From Euptelea pleiosperma (lineage: Eukaryota > Streptophyta > Magnoliopsida > Ranunculales > Eupteleaceae), in NCBI GenBank assembly GCA_035048495.1, contig CM068542.1:36175109-36239108 (forward strand): a DNA stretch of 64,000 nucleotides. The letters run 5' to 3'. A program made the position numbers and the translations under genes. Positions 20,434 through 35,400 of this stretch are shown here, in pieces; within the stretch, counting starts at the first letter, position 1; each line of letters opens with the position of its first letter. Under the pieces are notes generated by a model, which saw only the letters and a list, made by a program, of their open reading frames with translations, was not told the DNA's origin and ran no database searches.

Positions 20434-23400
20434 GTAAGTCTTCTTCCTCTTATGTCAAAAAACTAAGGAAAAAATCCCTTACTGTTGTTTGATTTCTTTA
20501 ATTTCCACGCAAACGCTTTGATTTCTCTTATTTTTATGACATATGTAATTTTGTTACTTTTAGAAAGCCCTTCGAAATTTCGAATCACATTTGAAGTGCA
20601 GGTTTTATTCCTTTTACAGTTTCTGTTTATTAAATTTTGGATGCTCTCTCTATTTTTTATTTTTTTGTGTGGTGGTTGCGACAGATATCTATGGTAGATT
20701 TTTGCGAGGATATGTTCATTATATTTTGGATAATTGTGGTGCCATGATAAGTGGTTCTCCGTTATCTTGTACTTGGGTTTCCTGGATAGGACTAGAGCCA
20801 TTGACAATTTAGGCAGTTGAGGAATTGCATAATTGTCATGAGACTGCACACTTGTCAAAATCAAACTTGCACCCAGATTATTTTGTTTGTTTCAATCAGT
20901 TTATCAAGATGTCCTGATCGTTTCCGCAAGGCTTCATCTAGAGTTTTAGCGGTGGGAGCTTCTTCCTCATGGAATTAGTACTTTTCCTTGGGAAAAATAG
21001 GGGAAAACTGAGAAGGCCAGATGAAGCTGATGCTCCATGATTCACGGGGTACTTGGGTTGTTCTTAAACTAGATGCGGAAGAGGGTTGTATCGATTATTT
21101 CCTCGACCTCCTCTCTTCCTTTGTATCGTTTCCTTCTTTTAATGAATTCACCTTATAAAAAAAAAATTGTTACAATGCTATGCTTTATGATTCCATCCCA
21201 TGAAGAAAATGTGAATCTTACACGATAAAAACAAAGTACAATTCACAATGCTTACATTAAAATGCATGTTGTTACTTATATTGTTTGCGAATAGTTTCTA
21301 TTTGGTTCAACTCAAGGGATTGGAGGAAGATGAAAGAGAATTGCTGGCATATGTATGGTGTTGGCCATGTGATTAATTTTGATAAATGTTTGTTGGTTTG
21401 CATCTTTGCTTGAAAGAGGGCTTATGTCAACTTGCTTGATGTTATAGAATTCATGACATCATTTTGTGTCAATTTATTAAGTTCTTTTTTGGCCATTGGA
21501 GCAATATTTTAGAGCTTTGATGGTTCATGTTATGTTTGGCTTTGTTAGAGATATAAAGCTTAACCTTTTCATGTTCATCATGTGCCTCGAATTGTAAAGT
21601 TGAGCAAGGGCATTGAGGCTAATTAATCATTTAAGGGTATGTGTCCTAAAATGGTTTTTATTATTATGAGGATGTTGGGAGTGTGTTTTACTTAAAGGTT
21701 GCGTCTCTTAATGCTGGGCTTTAGAGACGAAGTAAAGAGGTTTTTCAGTAGTTTTAAGGTTAGACATCATAGATCCAGAGTAATATAGCATATTCAGAAT
21801 CTTGAGAGGTATCTAGCTTCTCCATTTTTTTAGCCCGTCAGACATTATGTTGTGCAAGTGCTTGGGGTTTGTCTAATATAAATGTCGAGGTAACCTGTTT
21901 TGGGATTAGGGAACTTGGTAAGCTTTGTTGCACTATCGTGGGTGTTGCTAAAAAATACTATTTTTTTTTATAAGTTAAATAAGGATTATTCTATGGCCTT
22001 GAAAAGTGAGGGTAAGAGGAGAGTGACATGGCGAGGATAATGGGGCTTTTCAATGAAAGGGGATGTCAAGGAGAACAAAGAGACAAGCAAAGAGATCGAA
22101 GAGGAAAGGAAAAAGTTGACTGTGGGAAAGGAAGAGAGGATTGAATGCTCTAGACGACATGATTTGTTGATAGAGAATCAAGTAGAAAGGCGAGTAAAAT
22201 TGATAGAGTTAGAAGGAGAGAGGATGGAGGAGAGGAGAGAAAGAAAAGAGAAAGGGGAAGATGGTTCAGGAAGAGATTGTGCTGATGCTCCAACAAGAGG
22301 ATATGTAGTTGAGAAAGGAGGTGCATGTGGAGAAAAGGAAGGAGCTGAGAGGAAAAGATAGTTGATGTAAATGATGGCAAAAAAGGCCCTCTGGGAATAA
22401 TGTCTCCCACATCTTTGTCGAGTGAGGTATAAGATTTTGTTAGCTATCAATGGGCATGCCCTACGATAGGCCACGAAACATTAGTACTTCTAGTTTTTTA
22501 TACACTTGCTCATCTTTCATGGTCTTTTTTACTCTCCCTGTGAGTGTGTCAGGTTGGTTGTACAAGGTGCCATTATTACACCCTCTGTTGGGAAAGGTCT
22601 AGATGCTCGCTCCCCAACTCTTCTTACCATTTTCGAGGTCTAGCATTCCAATTTTGGGCCACTTCTAGGTGGTATTTTGGTATCTAGGTTGGCATAAGGA
22701 TATTGCCCTTGACATGTTGAATGGTCGATTGGAGGGTTGAGATCCATCTAGGGGTGTCAACGGGTCGGTTCCGGTTCGGTTCCTAAGGTGACTAGAACCG
22801 GAACAATCGGTTCTGGTTCTCAAAGTGATGGATCCGGAACTGATTATGTATTTATGTCGGTTCCGGATCTGGTTCCGGGTATATTGGGCCAAATCTTGAG
22901 AATTTGAAAATATTTACACTATATTTATTTATTGGTACCGGTTCTTATCGGTTCGGTTCCGGTTCTTATCGGTTTCGGTTCCATATTAGGCTACCCAGAA
23001 CCGGAACTGTTATTTTCCGTTCGGTTCCGGTTCCGGTTACTTTTTAATCAGTTCCCAAAAATGTGGAACCGGAACCGGTGTTTTCGGTTCCGGTTAAACG
23101 GGTAAAATTGACACCCCTAGATCCATCCTGAGATTGACAAATCCTATTCGATTGCACCTAGTGAGGAGAGGGAAGGGGCTTTGAGGAAGGCTTTAGCATG
23201 GTGAATATTGCATTGACATTCAACTTGGATGGAGGATAAGTTCTTGTGGCTGTTACAAAATTTGATTGAGGAGGGGTTTAATGCACCTGTCAACCATTGT
23301 GTTAGAGCCTTATTGAAGGTTGATATGTCCAATTTTGAATTTCTTGCCCTCGTTTGGACTGAATTGTTAGATGAGTTATGGACCATGTTTATGGCTACTA

Positions 23401-26400
23401 ATGGAGAGTAGGGGTAAGTTCATGTGGATTGACTTAGAAAGGGTGACTGGAGTTTGGTTGTTGGAAGGGTTGTTTTTTGAGTCTGTGTAGGTATATTTGC
23501 TTTAGTAGTTAATAAAGTTTCTTTCCCACAAAAAACTTATTTAAGTTAAATTTTGACCGACTCAAGAGGTTTTGTTTCACAACGGAGTGGAGAGATTACC
23601 AAGCTTCAAAAGGCTTTATAAATTGAACGGGAATATGGTATTATGGTTATTGGTTGATAGGTGTTTAATTGCTTGTTTTCTGGACGAGGTTTGGGTTTGA
23701 GGTGCCTTTTGTGAGTGAGAATACTGTTTTTTAGTTTTTAATGGAATAAGGAGGTATTCATATGTTACAACCAGTGTGTTGTCCTTGACTAAGGTAGGTT
23801 GTTGGCCATTAAGTTGTACTAAGCAGAGTAACTTTCTTTATTTTTTTTTTGTTGATAAATGTAATTTTGTCGGCAATACAAGAACAAAGAGGCTAAGAGG
23901 TCATTCATGTTGTGAATATAGTTGAATGCAGTGGTAGGGTTGTTGAGATTGACTTTGCAAGACTTATGATCATAGTGACTAGACATGCATTTCATCTTCA
24001 ATGGAGAAAGTGGATTTAACAATGGTCTTTTAGACACATTTGCCTATGATGATATAATAATGTCAAGGAAGTTCGTTTGTCATATATTGACTCCTCCAAC
24101 AAGATTGGGTGATGGGCATTGGAATTTCAGGTGGAAATATGAAAAAGTGTTTGTATATTGCTTGTATCTCCTTGATGTATGTCAAATATAACTAGATGCA
24201 AATACATGATGTTATAATTAATCATATCAATTATATATAAATTCTACAATTTCCTCTTACGCTCAACGTCTAATAGTTGTTCGATGCATCTTATTGTGGA
24301 TATGGTGTATTGCTCTGGGTGATTGAACTTGCTCTACTACTAATGTATCAATTCTTTTCTTTCATTACTCATGGTTGAGGATATGGCATTTGTCCACAAG
24401 TCCGTGGAAGCTTTTGTGTGATTTAGTTCAGGTATTGAGGTGAATAATGGTTGCCCGATCTATCAATCATGCAATGATTTTTTTGTAATTGCATCTACGA
24501 TGTTGTTCTTATTTTTTGTTCTTTCTAATTCAGAATTTTATTAGTCAATTCATTGGACCAAGGCAAACAACATTTTGCGAGATTAATGTGGAGATGAGTA
24601 TTATTTAGCAAGTCATTGATATGGGATAGGCTCATTTTAATTAACATACCGTAGTATTCATTTTTTTTAATGAGTATACCATAGTCTTGTTGGTTAAGAG
24701 ATTTGAAGTCTCCTGGAGACTTGGTTGAGGTCATTATTTGACAATTTGACTCTTTGGCTAGAACGTTTCTTATGAATGGTGTCCAAATTATGCCCTTTAG
24801 TAAAATTCTAATCTTAATATGATATGTGCTGAAAGAACTATTTTATCAATGGATTATTGGTGTTGAAATTGGTTTTTGGTTTTTGTGGGTATTGTATTTT
24901 CCGACCTATAAGATAGATACATGTGTCACTGGCGTCGTACGTGTGAAACACAAAATAGGGACACCTGGCATCTCGAGGCTCGCATAAATAAATGCGCCGA
25001 AGAGATTTACCAAGGACAGCTATCAACTTTTTCAGTCGCACGTCAAACACATCGGAGGAGGCCGCGTGTCCGATAAGACGTCTGAGGAGAATACGTCTCG
25101 GGATTAGTAAGTAACGAAATGCATTAAAGTTCAACAATAAATTTGTCGGCAAAGCATTCAATCTTTCCCGACAAATCTATCACTATTATTCTTGACGGTC
25201 AAGGCATTTAACCCTTTCCGACAAGTCTTTACTTTATACTTAACGGTTAAGGCATTCAACATTTCCCGACAAGTTCTACATTATACTTGACGGTCAAGGC
25301 ATTCAACCTTTCTCGACAAGTCCTTCCAACTTTATACTTGACGGTCAAGGCATTCAACCCTTCCTAACAAGTCCTTCCAACTTTATACTTGACGGTCAAG
25401 GCATTCAACCCTTCCCGACAAGTCGTTTAACTTTATATTTGACAGTCAAGGTATTCAACTCTTCCTGACAAGTCCTTCAACTTTATACTCGACAGTCGAG
25501 GCATTCAATCCTTCTCGACAAATCTCTCAGTATTACACTTAACGGGTAAAGCTTTCTTCCTTTCCCTGCAAGTAACGACATCAAAATTCCACGAACAGAT
25601 GAGTATCTTAACCAATAGACTAACTACACATTAACATCTATATGAGAATTGTCACTTGGCAACAGATCTAATCATTACTAGAATTCCCGTCACTTTTTCA
25701 TTCAAATATCTGCCACATAAGCTGTTCCAGATCTAACTGAATGGAAGAAGTTTAGATCCAACTAGAAGAGGTTGTATCAAACAGACTCTTCTGAGATTGG
25801 ATCTGGCCAACGAGAAGTGGACACATGGGGTATGGGTCGATCATTCACAAGCTATAAATAACTGACAACTAGAACTGAAAAGGGGATATTGATCTCCCGA
25901 TCCAGAATCAACAATCCTTCACTTTCCTAGACTATGAATTTTGAGTGTTCAACCTGTGAGATACATTATATACTGACTTGAGTGTCGGAGTGTTGTCAAC
26001 ACGTACACCACCACCATCCTTGAAGAGATCATCCTATCAATTGCAGCAATGAGGAATCCCGATCCTGAAGCTCTAGATTCGATCAAATCCAGTTGATCTA
26101 TCTCGAGATACGAATCATTTTAACCTCGAAGATTGTGTGGGACAGATTTGATATTTTTCCCCCACAATTTTGCAATCCAAAGTACATTTAAATTTTTTGG
26201 CCGAGTCATCTTGGTTTAGAGGTGTTGATAGGAGTATCTTATAAGTGATTTGCTGAACTCTCGGTAAAAGTTCATATAAATGTGACAATTACTTTATGCA
26301 AATTTCACTGTTGGCTGTGTCACATTCAAAATTTGAATATATAATCCTTGATGTAGACATCCAGTTATGAGTAGAGGTCCCTACTTCTTTGTCACAAGTG

Positions 26401-29400
26401 GTTGTTGTTCTCCCTATTGCATTGAATATGCTATCGTTTTGGTAATTTTGCTCAATTACTGCATTTTAGAGTTGGCATTGAGTGCTGGATTTTCGTATGG
26501 TTGGACAACTGTTATAAGGAAGCAATTCTGCTTTCGATACACACTATATTGAGTATATTAAATACTAAGCCCTTAGATAGACGAGATTTTAATGATAGTA
26601 TGATACTAATGTTCGCTTAGGGTCCTCTAATAAAGGTATGTTTATGCATGCTATGGTGGATTTCTTGGCCCTTTAACAACAATTGACAGTTTGGAGGGGC
26701 CTTTTCTATGTAGCTTTGGCTAAGTCCATTACAGTGCAAAAATGTCTTTTAAATATGATTGTTCTTGTGTTTGTCAAATTATAGAACTACAATACGATTT
26801 TGGTAGTGAAGGTGGCAAAAGAGATTAATTTGGCGTCTTGGGAGAATACATATGAATCGAAGAACGGAGACACATGCATATGGTGACTCAGGCTTCAATT
26901 GAGCAATTTTTGGTGGGAAAGTTTGTTCTAAACTTCCCATACCTAGGGTTTAAATTAAATTAGTAAGGTGGAAAATAAATTAGAAAAGATTAGGAGAGAA
27001 GAGAAGAAGAAAAAGATGAGAGAAGATTGGAGAAGGGGAAATCGTGTATTATGTGAAGCACGATTTCCCACATATGTATATTAATGAGGTGAAATACGAA
27101 GAAATACCAAAATTACCCTTGGTAACCCAAATTACTATGAAACATGGAAAAATAAAGACAACCAACACTCTCCCACAAGCTGGTGCAAAGATATCTATTA
27201 CACCCATGGTTTAAAATTTCGTAATGTATCGTATGTTTCGTTTCGTTTCGTAAGGTTTCGGAATGTTTCGGTTTGTTTCGCCGAGACAACCCGAGACAAT
27301 CTAAAAATTAAAAATAAATAAAAATATAATTTAATGATTTTGAATACCATTTCGTAATGTTTCGGAATATTTCGTAATATTTCGTAATGTTTTGGAAATG
27401 TTTCGAAAATTTCGTTTTTTCAATATTTCGTGAATGTTTCATTTTGTTTCGTTTCGGAGTTTGTCTCGGTTTTTCACTTGACCGAGACATTCCTCTGAAA
27501 CGAAATTTTAAACCTTGATCACGCCTAACTTAACATATTTTGGAGACAACCTTTATTAACACCATTAATTAGAACATGTGTAACTTGTTCTCCTGTCTTG
27601 ACATAAGGTGTGCTAATCTAGCCACTGAATATCTCCTTGATGAAGTGTTTGTCAACTTTTATGTGCTTGGTCCTATCATGCTAGAATGGGTTACGGGCAA
27701 GACTAATGGCAACTTTATTGTCGCAATATAAGCTCATTGGCTCTTAAACTTTGAATCCCAACTCGCTCAACATAGTCTTCAACCATAAGAGTTCACACTC
27801 CATGGGCCATAAACCGAAAGTCTGCCTTTGCATTAGATCTAGTCACCACAGACTTTTTCTTGCTTTTCCAAGAAACTAAAATACCCCCAACAAAGGTATA
27901 ATAATCGGATGTAGATCAACGATTAGTAATTGAACAGTATATGCTTCTAGACGTAGATGTCCATTCCTGCCCTTGAGATATTTAAGAACTCTGTTGGCCA
28001 CCTCAAGGTGAGATGCTCGAGGAGCATGCATAAATTAGTTGATTACAGGAATTGCAAAAGCAATGTCAGTGCGCGTAGGGGACATGTAAATCAGCCTTCC
28101 AATTAGTCTCTAGAATCTTCCTGCATCAATGAGGCGGTCACCATCCGCATCATTCAACCGATGATTCTGATAAGTAGGTGTGTTGACAAGCTTGGCGCCA
28201 AGGTTACCCGTTTCATTCGACAGGTCAAGAACATACTTTCTCTGAGAGATGAATATCTTTTTCTTCGACAAAGCTACCTCAATTCCTAAAAAGTATTTCA
28301 AGGGTCCAAGACCTTTAATCTCAAATTATGTCCCCAGAAACTTCTTCGACTCTTGCACTTCTTGTTACCACAATGTCATCCACGTAAACTGAGAGCAATA
28401 ATCTTGCCTTGCTTGCATTTGATGAACAATGTATTGTCGCTTAGCATTGTACATACTCAGTCTTCTTGTTCTTCACTGAATCTCTCAAACCAGGCTCAAG
28501 GTAACTGCTTCAGCCTACACAAGGTTTTCTTCAGTTTACAGACCCGATTCTCACTGTACTCATGTTTGAATGCTGGTGGCATCATCATATACACCTTGAT
28601 GCAGGATGATGAAAACTAGCCTATACGATGTACATTGATCAAAATAATACCATGGATAATAAGAAAATATAAAACAACTCTAACAACTTACCACAAATAT
28701 GCAAATATGCTAGCAAATAATTCAATTAATTTTTCCAAGGCTAGAATCCACAATCAAGCAGTGAAAAACCCTCAATTATCGATTGAGCGGCCCAATGTAC
28801 GAACTTCCTCTAGCTAGGGTTCAATCAACACTTGTAGGCTCACTTAGTTCCTTTCTAAGATAAAATGGTATTTAAATTTTGGGAAGGTTTTCGGCAAGTT
28901 TCGAGGCCTTCTAACGAGTATCAGATTTTAGTTGAGTTTCAGGAGAAAAAGGAGAACGTATGAAAATTAGGTTTTGGAGCAAGGGGAGGGGTTTCTACGA
29001 TTGCCGCCTACTATAGAGAGGCCTATAGGTGTCATGAGGTTATGGGGGTGCAGAAATGGTTATGGTAGAGTTTTAGGGGTTACGGGAATAATAGAGAACT
29101 AGGGTAGTAATGGGGAACGCGGGAGAACAGTCTCCAGTAGGTGCCGCAGGCACCAATGATGGTGAAAGGTGAAGCCGCAGGCTATATGGGGTAATATGGG
29201 TAGGTGTGGCAGGGTTTAGGGTGCATGGCTAGGGTTTATGTGTTGAAAATCAGCACTAAAACAGAAAAATAATGGTAGAGATAACAAGGGAAGAAGAGAG
29301 AAAGGGATAGAGATCAAGAATTACCTTCGCATGAAATTAGCCTGGATTCAACACCATAAGATATTTCTTAGGAAATTTCAATCTTTATTCATCATTCATT

Positions 29401-32400
29401 CATTTTGAGCAAATTACCTAAGTGTTTAAATAATTACTACCTAAACCTAATCTAATCCTGGCCATTCAGAAAAACTAATAAGATCTAATGGCCCAAATAC
29501 AACTTAAACTAAAAAGCCAAATTACAACGAAGCCCCTAAACTTTGAGCAAATTGCTAAGACACCAAAACTCAAAAATATAAAACTAAGCCTAGAAAAGCA
29601 ACAAACTTTTTGAAAACTTCCTACATAGCCCACATGCATATTTCCAATGTAGAGTCTTCATGATGCATATGCATGTGGGGTCTTCTACTCCCATGAATCA
29701 TGGAGAACTCGAACTGGGGCCCACAGTCATCAAAGTATAAAGACAAGGGAATGGGCCCAGTCCTCCTCCTCTAGTACACTCTAGGTGAAATGTCTTCATC
29801 AACTCTCCCCATCTAAAAAGATTTTAGCATTGGAGAAATAAAACTGTAATAACGCTCCAAGATGTCGGAGTCAAGATGTTGCAAATATGTTTCTGTAATT
29901 AATGAACTATCTGACGCCGTATTGTTCTTCCATTTGACAAGGTATTTATGGAAACCTCATTGCTTGGTGGAAACCACTTGCTTGTCCAAGATATCCTCCA
30001 TATCTTCCATTTTCTTAGGTATGGGCGGTGGGGAAGGCAAAGGCTGAGGGGGTTGATCCGGTGAATATACTGGGTGAGGTGAAAGGCTGGTGGCTAAAGC
30101 TGTTGGGTCTTAGGCAGAAACAAGATCCTCCACATTAAATGTTGAGCTGATGCTAATGCCCATATCCGATGGTAGATCCAAAACATACACGTTGGAACTC
30201 ATTCGTTTCAATATCTTGAAGGGTCTTGCATTGCAAGTTTGTAATTTCTTCATTAAAGCCAATGGGAATTGCTCGGGCATCATCCGAACCATAACATAAT
30301 CACTTGCTAGAAATTCCTTATACCTGCAGTGAGTCAATAGATATTTTATATTTTCATTATTCGTAGTAATTCGTTTTCTGATCTCAGAATGCAAAATAAC
30401 GAATGTCGTGCAATTGCATCGATAGATTCAAATGGCCTATGATTGACTGCTATGGGACTGAGATCTATAGGATTTCTAAGTTTATAATCGTTGACGAGTT
30501 CGAATGGACTCATGCCAGTTGTCCTATTGACTGAATTATTTTTTGCAAAATTGGTTTTAAACAATATAGAATCCCGCAACTTGACATGATCGCCCACAAG
30601 ACATCTCAACAGTTTACCTAAGCTTCGAATTGTTACCTCGGTTTGATCATCCGTCTGGGGGTGGTAAGCAGACAAAAACTGAAGTCTAGTGTGCCCATCA
30701 TATGCTACATCGTCTTCCAAAAGTAACTCATAAACTTCACATCTCGATTAAAATTGTCGCCAATACACCACGGTAATGCCCACTTCCCTCTAATGGTATC
30801 CAATTCCTTCCAGAAATCCAATCTAAAGGATGCTTTGGAAGGACATACACCCTTGTGAGCACCCACTTATTTTGGTTTTCTCGGTCAATTTCCTCTTTTC
30901 GGAGTACAAAAGAGTAATTTCATAACTAGCCCAATTTTCCATACTAAACATCGCAATGGAGTGAGGAAATACATGTGAGAAATTGGATTTTCCTCACTAA
31001 CCAAGCCTTTTGAACAAGATTCTGAAGGAAAAGAAACTGTCGGACAAATGGAGGAAATATGTGGTACCTATTTACAAGAGTAAAGTAGATGTACAAAGTT
31101 TCACCAACTATCATGGGATCAAACTTACGTCTCATAATTGAGAGAGAGAGAGAGAGAGGGTATTAAAAGTATTACAAAACTAGTTTGGCTTCATGGTAGG
31201 AGGTTGAGGCTTATATTTTTTACTTGGGCAATTGATGGAGAAGTTTAGTGAAGAGGAGAAACTTTACATGGTATTTATTGATTTAGATAAAGCTTATAAT
31301 TAGTAGAGAATAGAGAGAATTTGGTGGGTATTGAGGCAGGGAGTTGTCTCTAGTTGATATATCGACATCATTAAATATATTTATTAGGTACAATTGTTGA
31401 AGAGGCAACTGAGTATTTAGTTGCGATGGGTTACAAATTCCGCCAGTGTTAAGCTTTGGCTTTGCACTTTCTAGTTCTAAGCCTGGATGAAGGATTAGGG
31501 TTGCAACAAGTTGGCAGTTGGCGGAAAACTTTTGCCAAATCCCTTCCACAATGAATTGTGGTTGGTTACACCATGGGTTGGCCAAAGTTCTCAGTCTGGA
31601 TGAAGGATTAGGGTTGCAACATGCTGGCAGTTGGTGGAAAACTTTTCCCAAACCCCTTCCACAATGAGTTGTGGTTGCTTACACCATGGGTTGGCCTTGA
31701 GCTTCTATTTTTTGTAGGGCTTATGGATGAAGTAATAGCTAATATTCAAGAGGATGCCCTATTGTGTATGTTGTTTGTAGGTAACGCAGTGTTGGTGGAT
31801 GAGATTAGAGAGGGTGTAAATGCAAAATTGGTACTATGGAGGGCCCTATTGTGTATGTTGTTTATAGATAACGCAATGTTGGTGGATGAGATTAGAGAGG
31901 GTGTAAATGCAAAATTGGTGCTATGGAGGGCTGACTTGGAGTCGAGAGTTTAAAATAAGTCAACCAAGATAGAGTACACGTTGCAACCTTAGTATGGGTA
32001 TGCATAAAGATGAGGCAGTAGTTAAGAGTAATGGCCGGTGGTACCCTTAACGACCATTTACTTGCTTAATTCGTAAGGACGAAAAATCGAGGATTGTTTC
32101 CCATAGTATTTGAGTTGGGTGGCTGAAGTTAGCGTATGCTTATAGAGTGCAATGTGATCATTGCATACTGATTTTAAGGGAAAATGTTATAAGACAATAG
32201 ACCGGCTGCTATGCTCTTATGGGCTGAAATCAAGAAACATGTGTATAGAATTAGAGTGGCCAAGAAGAGGATGTTGAGATGGCTGATTGATTGGCAAGGG
32301 TAGGAATGCAGTATTTGAAGTGAAAAGATCTGAGAGAACCAAGGAGTAACTCCAATAGGTGATGAAATAAGGGTGAGTTGATTGATATGGTTTAGTCGTG

Positions 32401-35400
32401 TGCAATGTGCAATGAAGGGCAATTTTTGATATTGGTGGAAAGGAGCACATTGGGTTGAAGGCTCTAAAAGGAAAATGTAGGGCTATAAGAACATTAATTG
32501 AGGTAGTGAGAAATTAATTGAAGGTGTATCATTGATGTAGGATATGGCTCTTGATAGAAGGGAAGGATGAAAGAGGATCCGTGTAGCGGACCTTGATATC
32601 ATTTGTTTAAACTGCCATCAGTCCTCTTTGAGATCCTAAGAAAATAAATGATAAAATAACCTTAATGCCAAATTCTCTGTAGTTTATACTGTAGGAGCTG
32701 GAGTTCTCTTTATTTGCAATCTTGTCTGCACAAAAAAAATGTGAACTGTTTTTGATAGTATCAATAGGCTAATGACTCATGAGTTACGATTGCTATATAC
32801 ATTTGAATAATTAATGTTGAGTCGTGAAAGATTAATGTATCTCTTTCAAATTATGTAGTTCTATGGCTGCTAAAACATCGGACATATTTTAGAGGATCGG
32901 GATTTTACTTAAGATGGAGTTAAGGTTATATGGGAATGTGTGTGTGCGCTTGCAAGCAAGGTTGGAAATTTTGACCGAAACGTCGAAATTTCGGCCCTTT
33001 TTACACCGAAATCCACTGAAATCTGAAAATTTTGGCCGAAATTTCGGTTTTTGGCCTCACCGAAATTGTTACTGAAACCGAAATTTAAAACCTTGCTTGC
33101 AAGTCAACACTAGTAGGTCGGTTGGGATTTACATTTTGCCATCCAAAAGTTTGGAACACACCTTACACAATGCTTGACATTGATGATCAAGGGATTAAGT
33201 CGGTTTAATAGGAAGAGTTGGCTTCTGGAATTAGTAGGGGTGAGACCTATCTGGTTTGAACATGGATAGCATTGGCACGTCTCCTAAGGGATAGGTGGAA
33301 ATGAGTGCATTAACACTCTCGTGTCGGAAGTGGGATATCAAGTCTAGCAATTGGTGAAAATGAGGGTAATGAGCTGACTCTATTGGCGAGACCATGAACA
33401 ACTCATCTTTCCTACCTCTGAACTTCCACTTAACTAAGAAGGTAAGATGGTTGCTTCAATTAGATTGACAATATTAAATGGTGGCACATGCACCTTCTGT
33501 TTTCAACAAGGGGCTATCGTGTTTGCTTTACTTTTTTGTCCTCAACACCATAGGGTACAAGGAAACAGAAGTGTTGAGAGCGGAAAGCCTAGGATTCAGG
33601 TTAATTGTTCAGTGGCGTGCTGCCTCTATGGTTGAGATTCTCATGTTTTGCCTCTTCTGCATAATATGATGCTTGGAACAATTCTCTCCATGCCCTATTT
33701 CACTCTATTCCTGCACAATTAAAAGACTCATTGGGAAGTTCATAAGCCCTCTAAACCCCCACAATGCCATCAGTAAATGAGAATGTAAGTATGGCTATCT
33801 CTTTTTCAAGTTAATTTACTTGGCATATACCATGCTCACTTAGCATAATTTGTTGGGAAAAATAAAGAGGTTTTGATAGGCCTTTACCAATTGTCATTTT
33901 TGAGGAAATGTTGTTATTTAGAAGCTTTTGTTGTCGCACCAATAAACTTCTGTCTGTGAACATACTTTACTAAATGATTGTTAATGGACTGTTCTAAGGA
34001 CCTCGCTACAGAGATGAGGAGCCAATGACATTCTGTTGGCCCTAAAAAGTTGGCATCTGAGACAATTGGGTCCATGCAAAAAAGAGGATTTTGTTGGATA
34101 TTATCCCCGACAAGTTTAGCTATAAGAAATGTGAGTCAGCACCTCACTAATCTTTTTTTTTTCATTGGTAAGGGAGTAACAAACATCCTAAACAACATCC
34201 TTTGCGTCGCTTTTAGTTAATCTACAGAGGCCAGTTTCCTCTACTTAGGGCTTGCTTCAACATTTTATTTGCATATCCACGCTCTAGGAGCCTGAGCTTG
34301 GCTGATTTATCCTTGCATCTTATCAAATTTATGCTACGATCACAACATATCCATGCTTCTATATTGAAAGCTCTTGTCTTGTTAACTTCAGGCTTCTATA
34401 TTGATAGGTTTCTGCTCTTAGCTTGACATATTATTGACTTGGTTTTGATTCTTGACGTTTTTGGAATCAATTTCATCAATGTTATAAAATGGTACAGCTA
34501 AAGTCATAGATCCAAGTCAATAAATTAATAATTTGATATTTGATAATTTCAATGATTGTTCTACTTAAAAGTGTCCGTCATGGGTCACCACTTGAGTCAA
34601 GCTGATTGATAAAAGCCTCTAGGGAATGGGTTTCATATGCACGATCAAGTTCATTATGTGTTACTTAGGTGGCCAAATTCTTTTATAATGCACATGACTC
34701 ACCATTCTGAGGAAGCTTGGACACAAACATGTGCATATTGGCATCAAATGTAACCAAATGGATACGGTGTACGCCAACACAATGTTAAGCTTGAAGTGTT
34801 TCTTCAAGTAAGATTGCAAGATGTAAAAAAAAATGCTACCTAGGTATCTATATACTATTTACAGCGAAACCTTGAGGCTTCAGTTGCTCACTATTAGAAA
34901 AAATATCTCAATATTTAATGGGTCCTCTATATGCTTCAAACAAAACTTTGTGCCAAAATATCCAAAACTACCCCATATATTAACTACTACAATTTAGTCC
35001 TTTTATAGCAAATATAGTTTGACTAATCCCGATTGACAACCATTAAATTTTCTTCAGGCCCATGCCATCCATATGGCAATCAAAGAGACATTATAGCACA
35101 CAGCTAAGTTGCATCAAATCCGAGGTGCCTTGAGAATATCCACCATATAATTGGATGGCTTTTGAAGTGCTAGGAACCATAAACATGGCCCACCAACTCA
35201 TCAATGTTAAGTCGTACTATATTATGTTGCTTAACTTAGAATATATATAAAATGACACATGGTTTTGTGACATAAAATGACACATGGTTTTGTGAAACAT
35301 AAAATGACACATGGTTGAATGCCCCACATGGAGATGAATTATGGGCTGATTTTTGTTCCATGGAGATCATTTGACATTTGTAGTCTTATAAAAAGTAGTC

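Larger units (their letters stand above)
26911..28610 (-). mobile_element. 5'-truncated Copia element with a 3' LTR, interrupted by a hAT-like element
   Basis: Read on the minus strand, a decayed reverse transcriptase ([20 protein letters not shown], then VYVDDIVV, then KYFLGIEVA and [10 protein letters not shown]) is followed by RNase H landmarks ([16 protein letters not shown]). Then come the polypurine-like AGCTTGTGGGAGAG and an LTR at 26911-27167 (TGTTGG...CCCACCA). Stops and frameshifts are frequent. The stretch between RNase H and the polypurine tract is split by 27205-27517. Gag, integrase and the 5' LTR are missing. Confidence 0.75.

Noticed and set aside
22053..22361. Open frame rich in Glu, Lys and Arg on the plus strand
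   Set aside because: It follows from a purine-rich low-complexity stretch; the opposite strand is equally open and no family is recognisable.
25142..25575. CRISPR-like regular repeat array
   Set aside because: Units are diverged, spacers are short and not unique, and the context is a plant intron; it is an ordinary tandem repeat.
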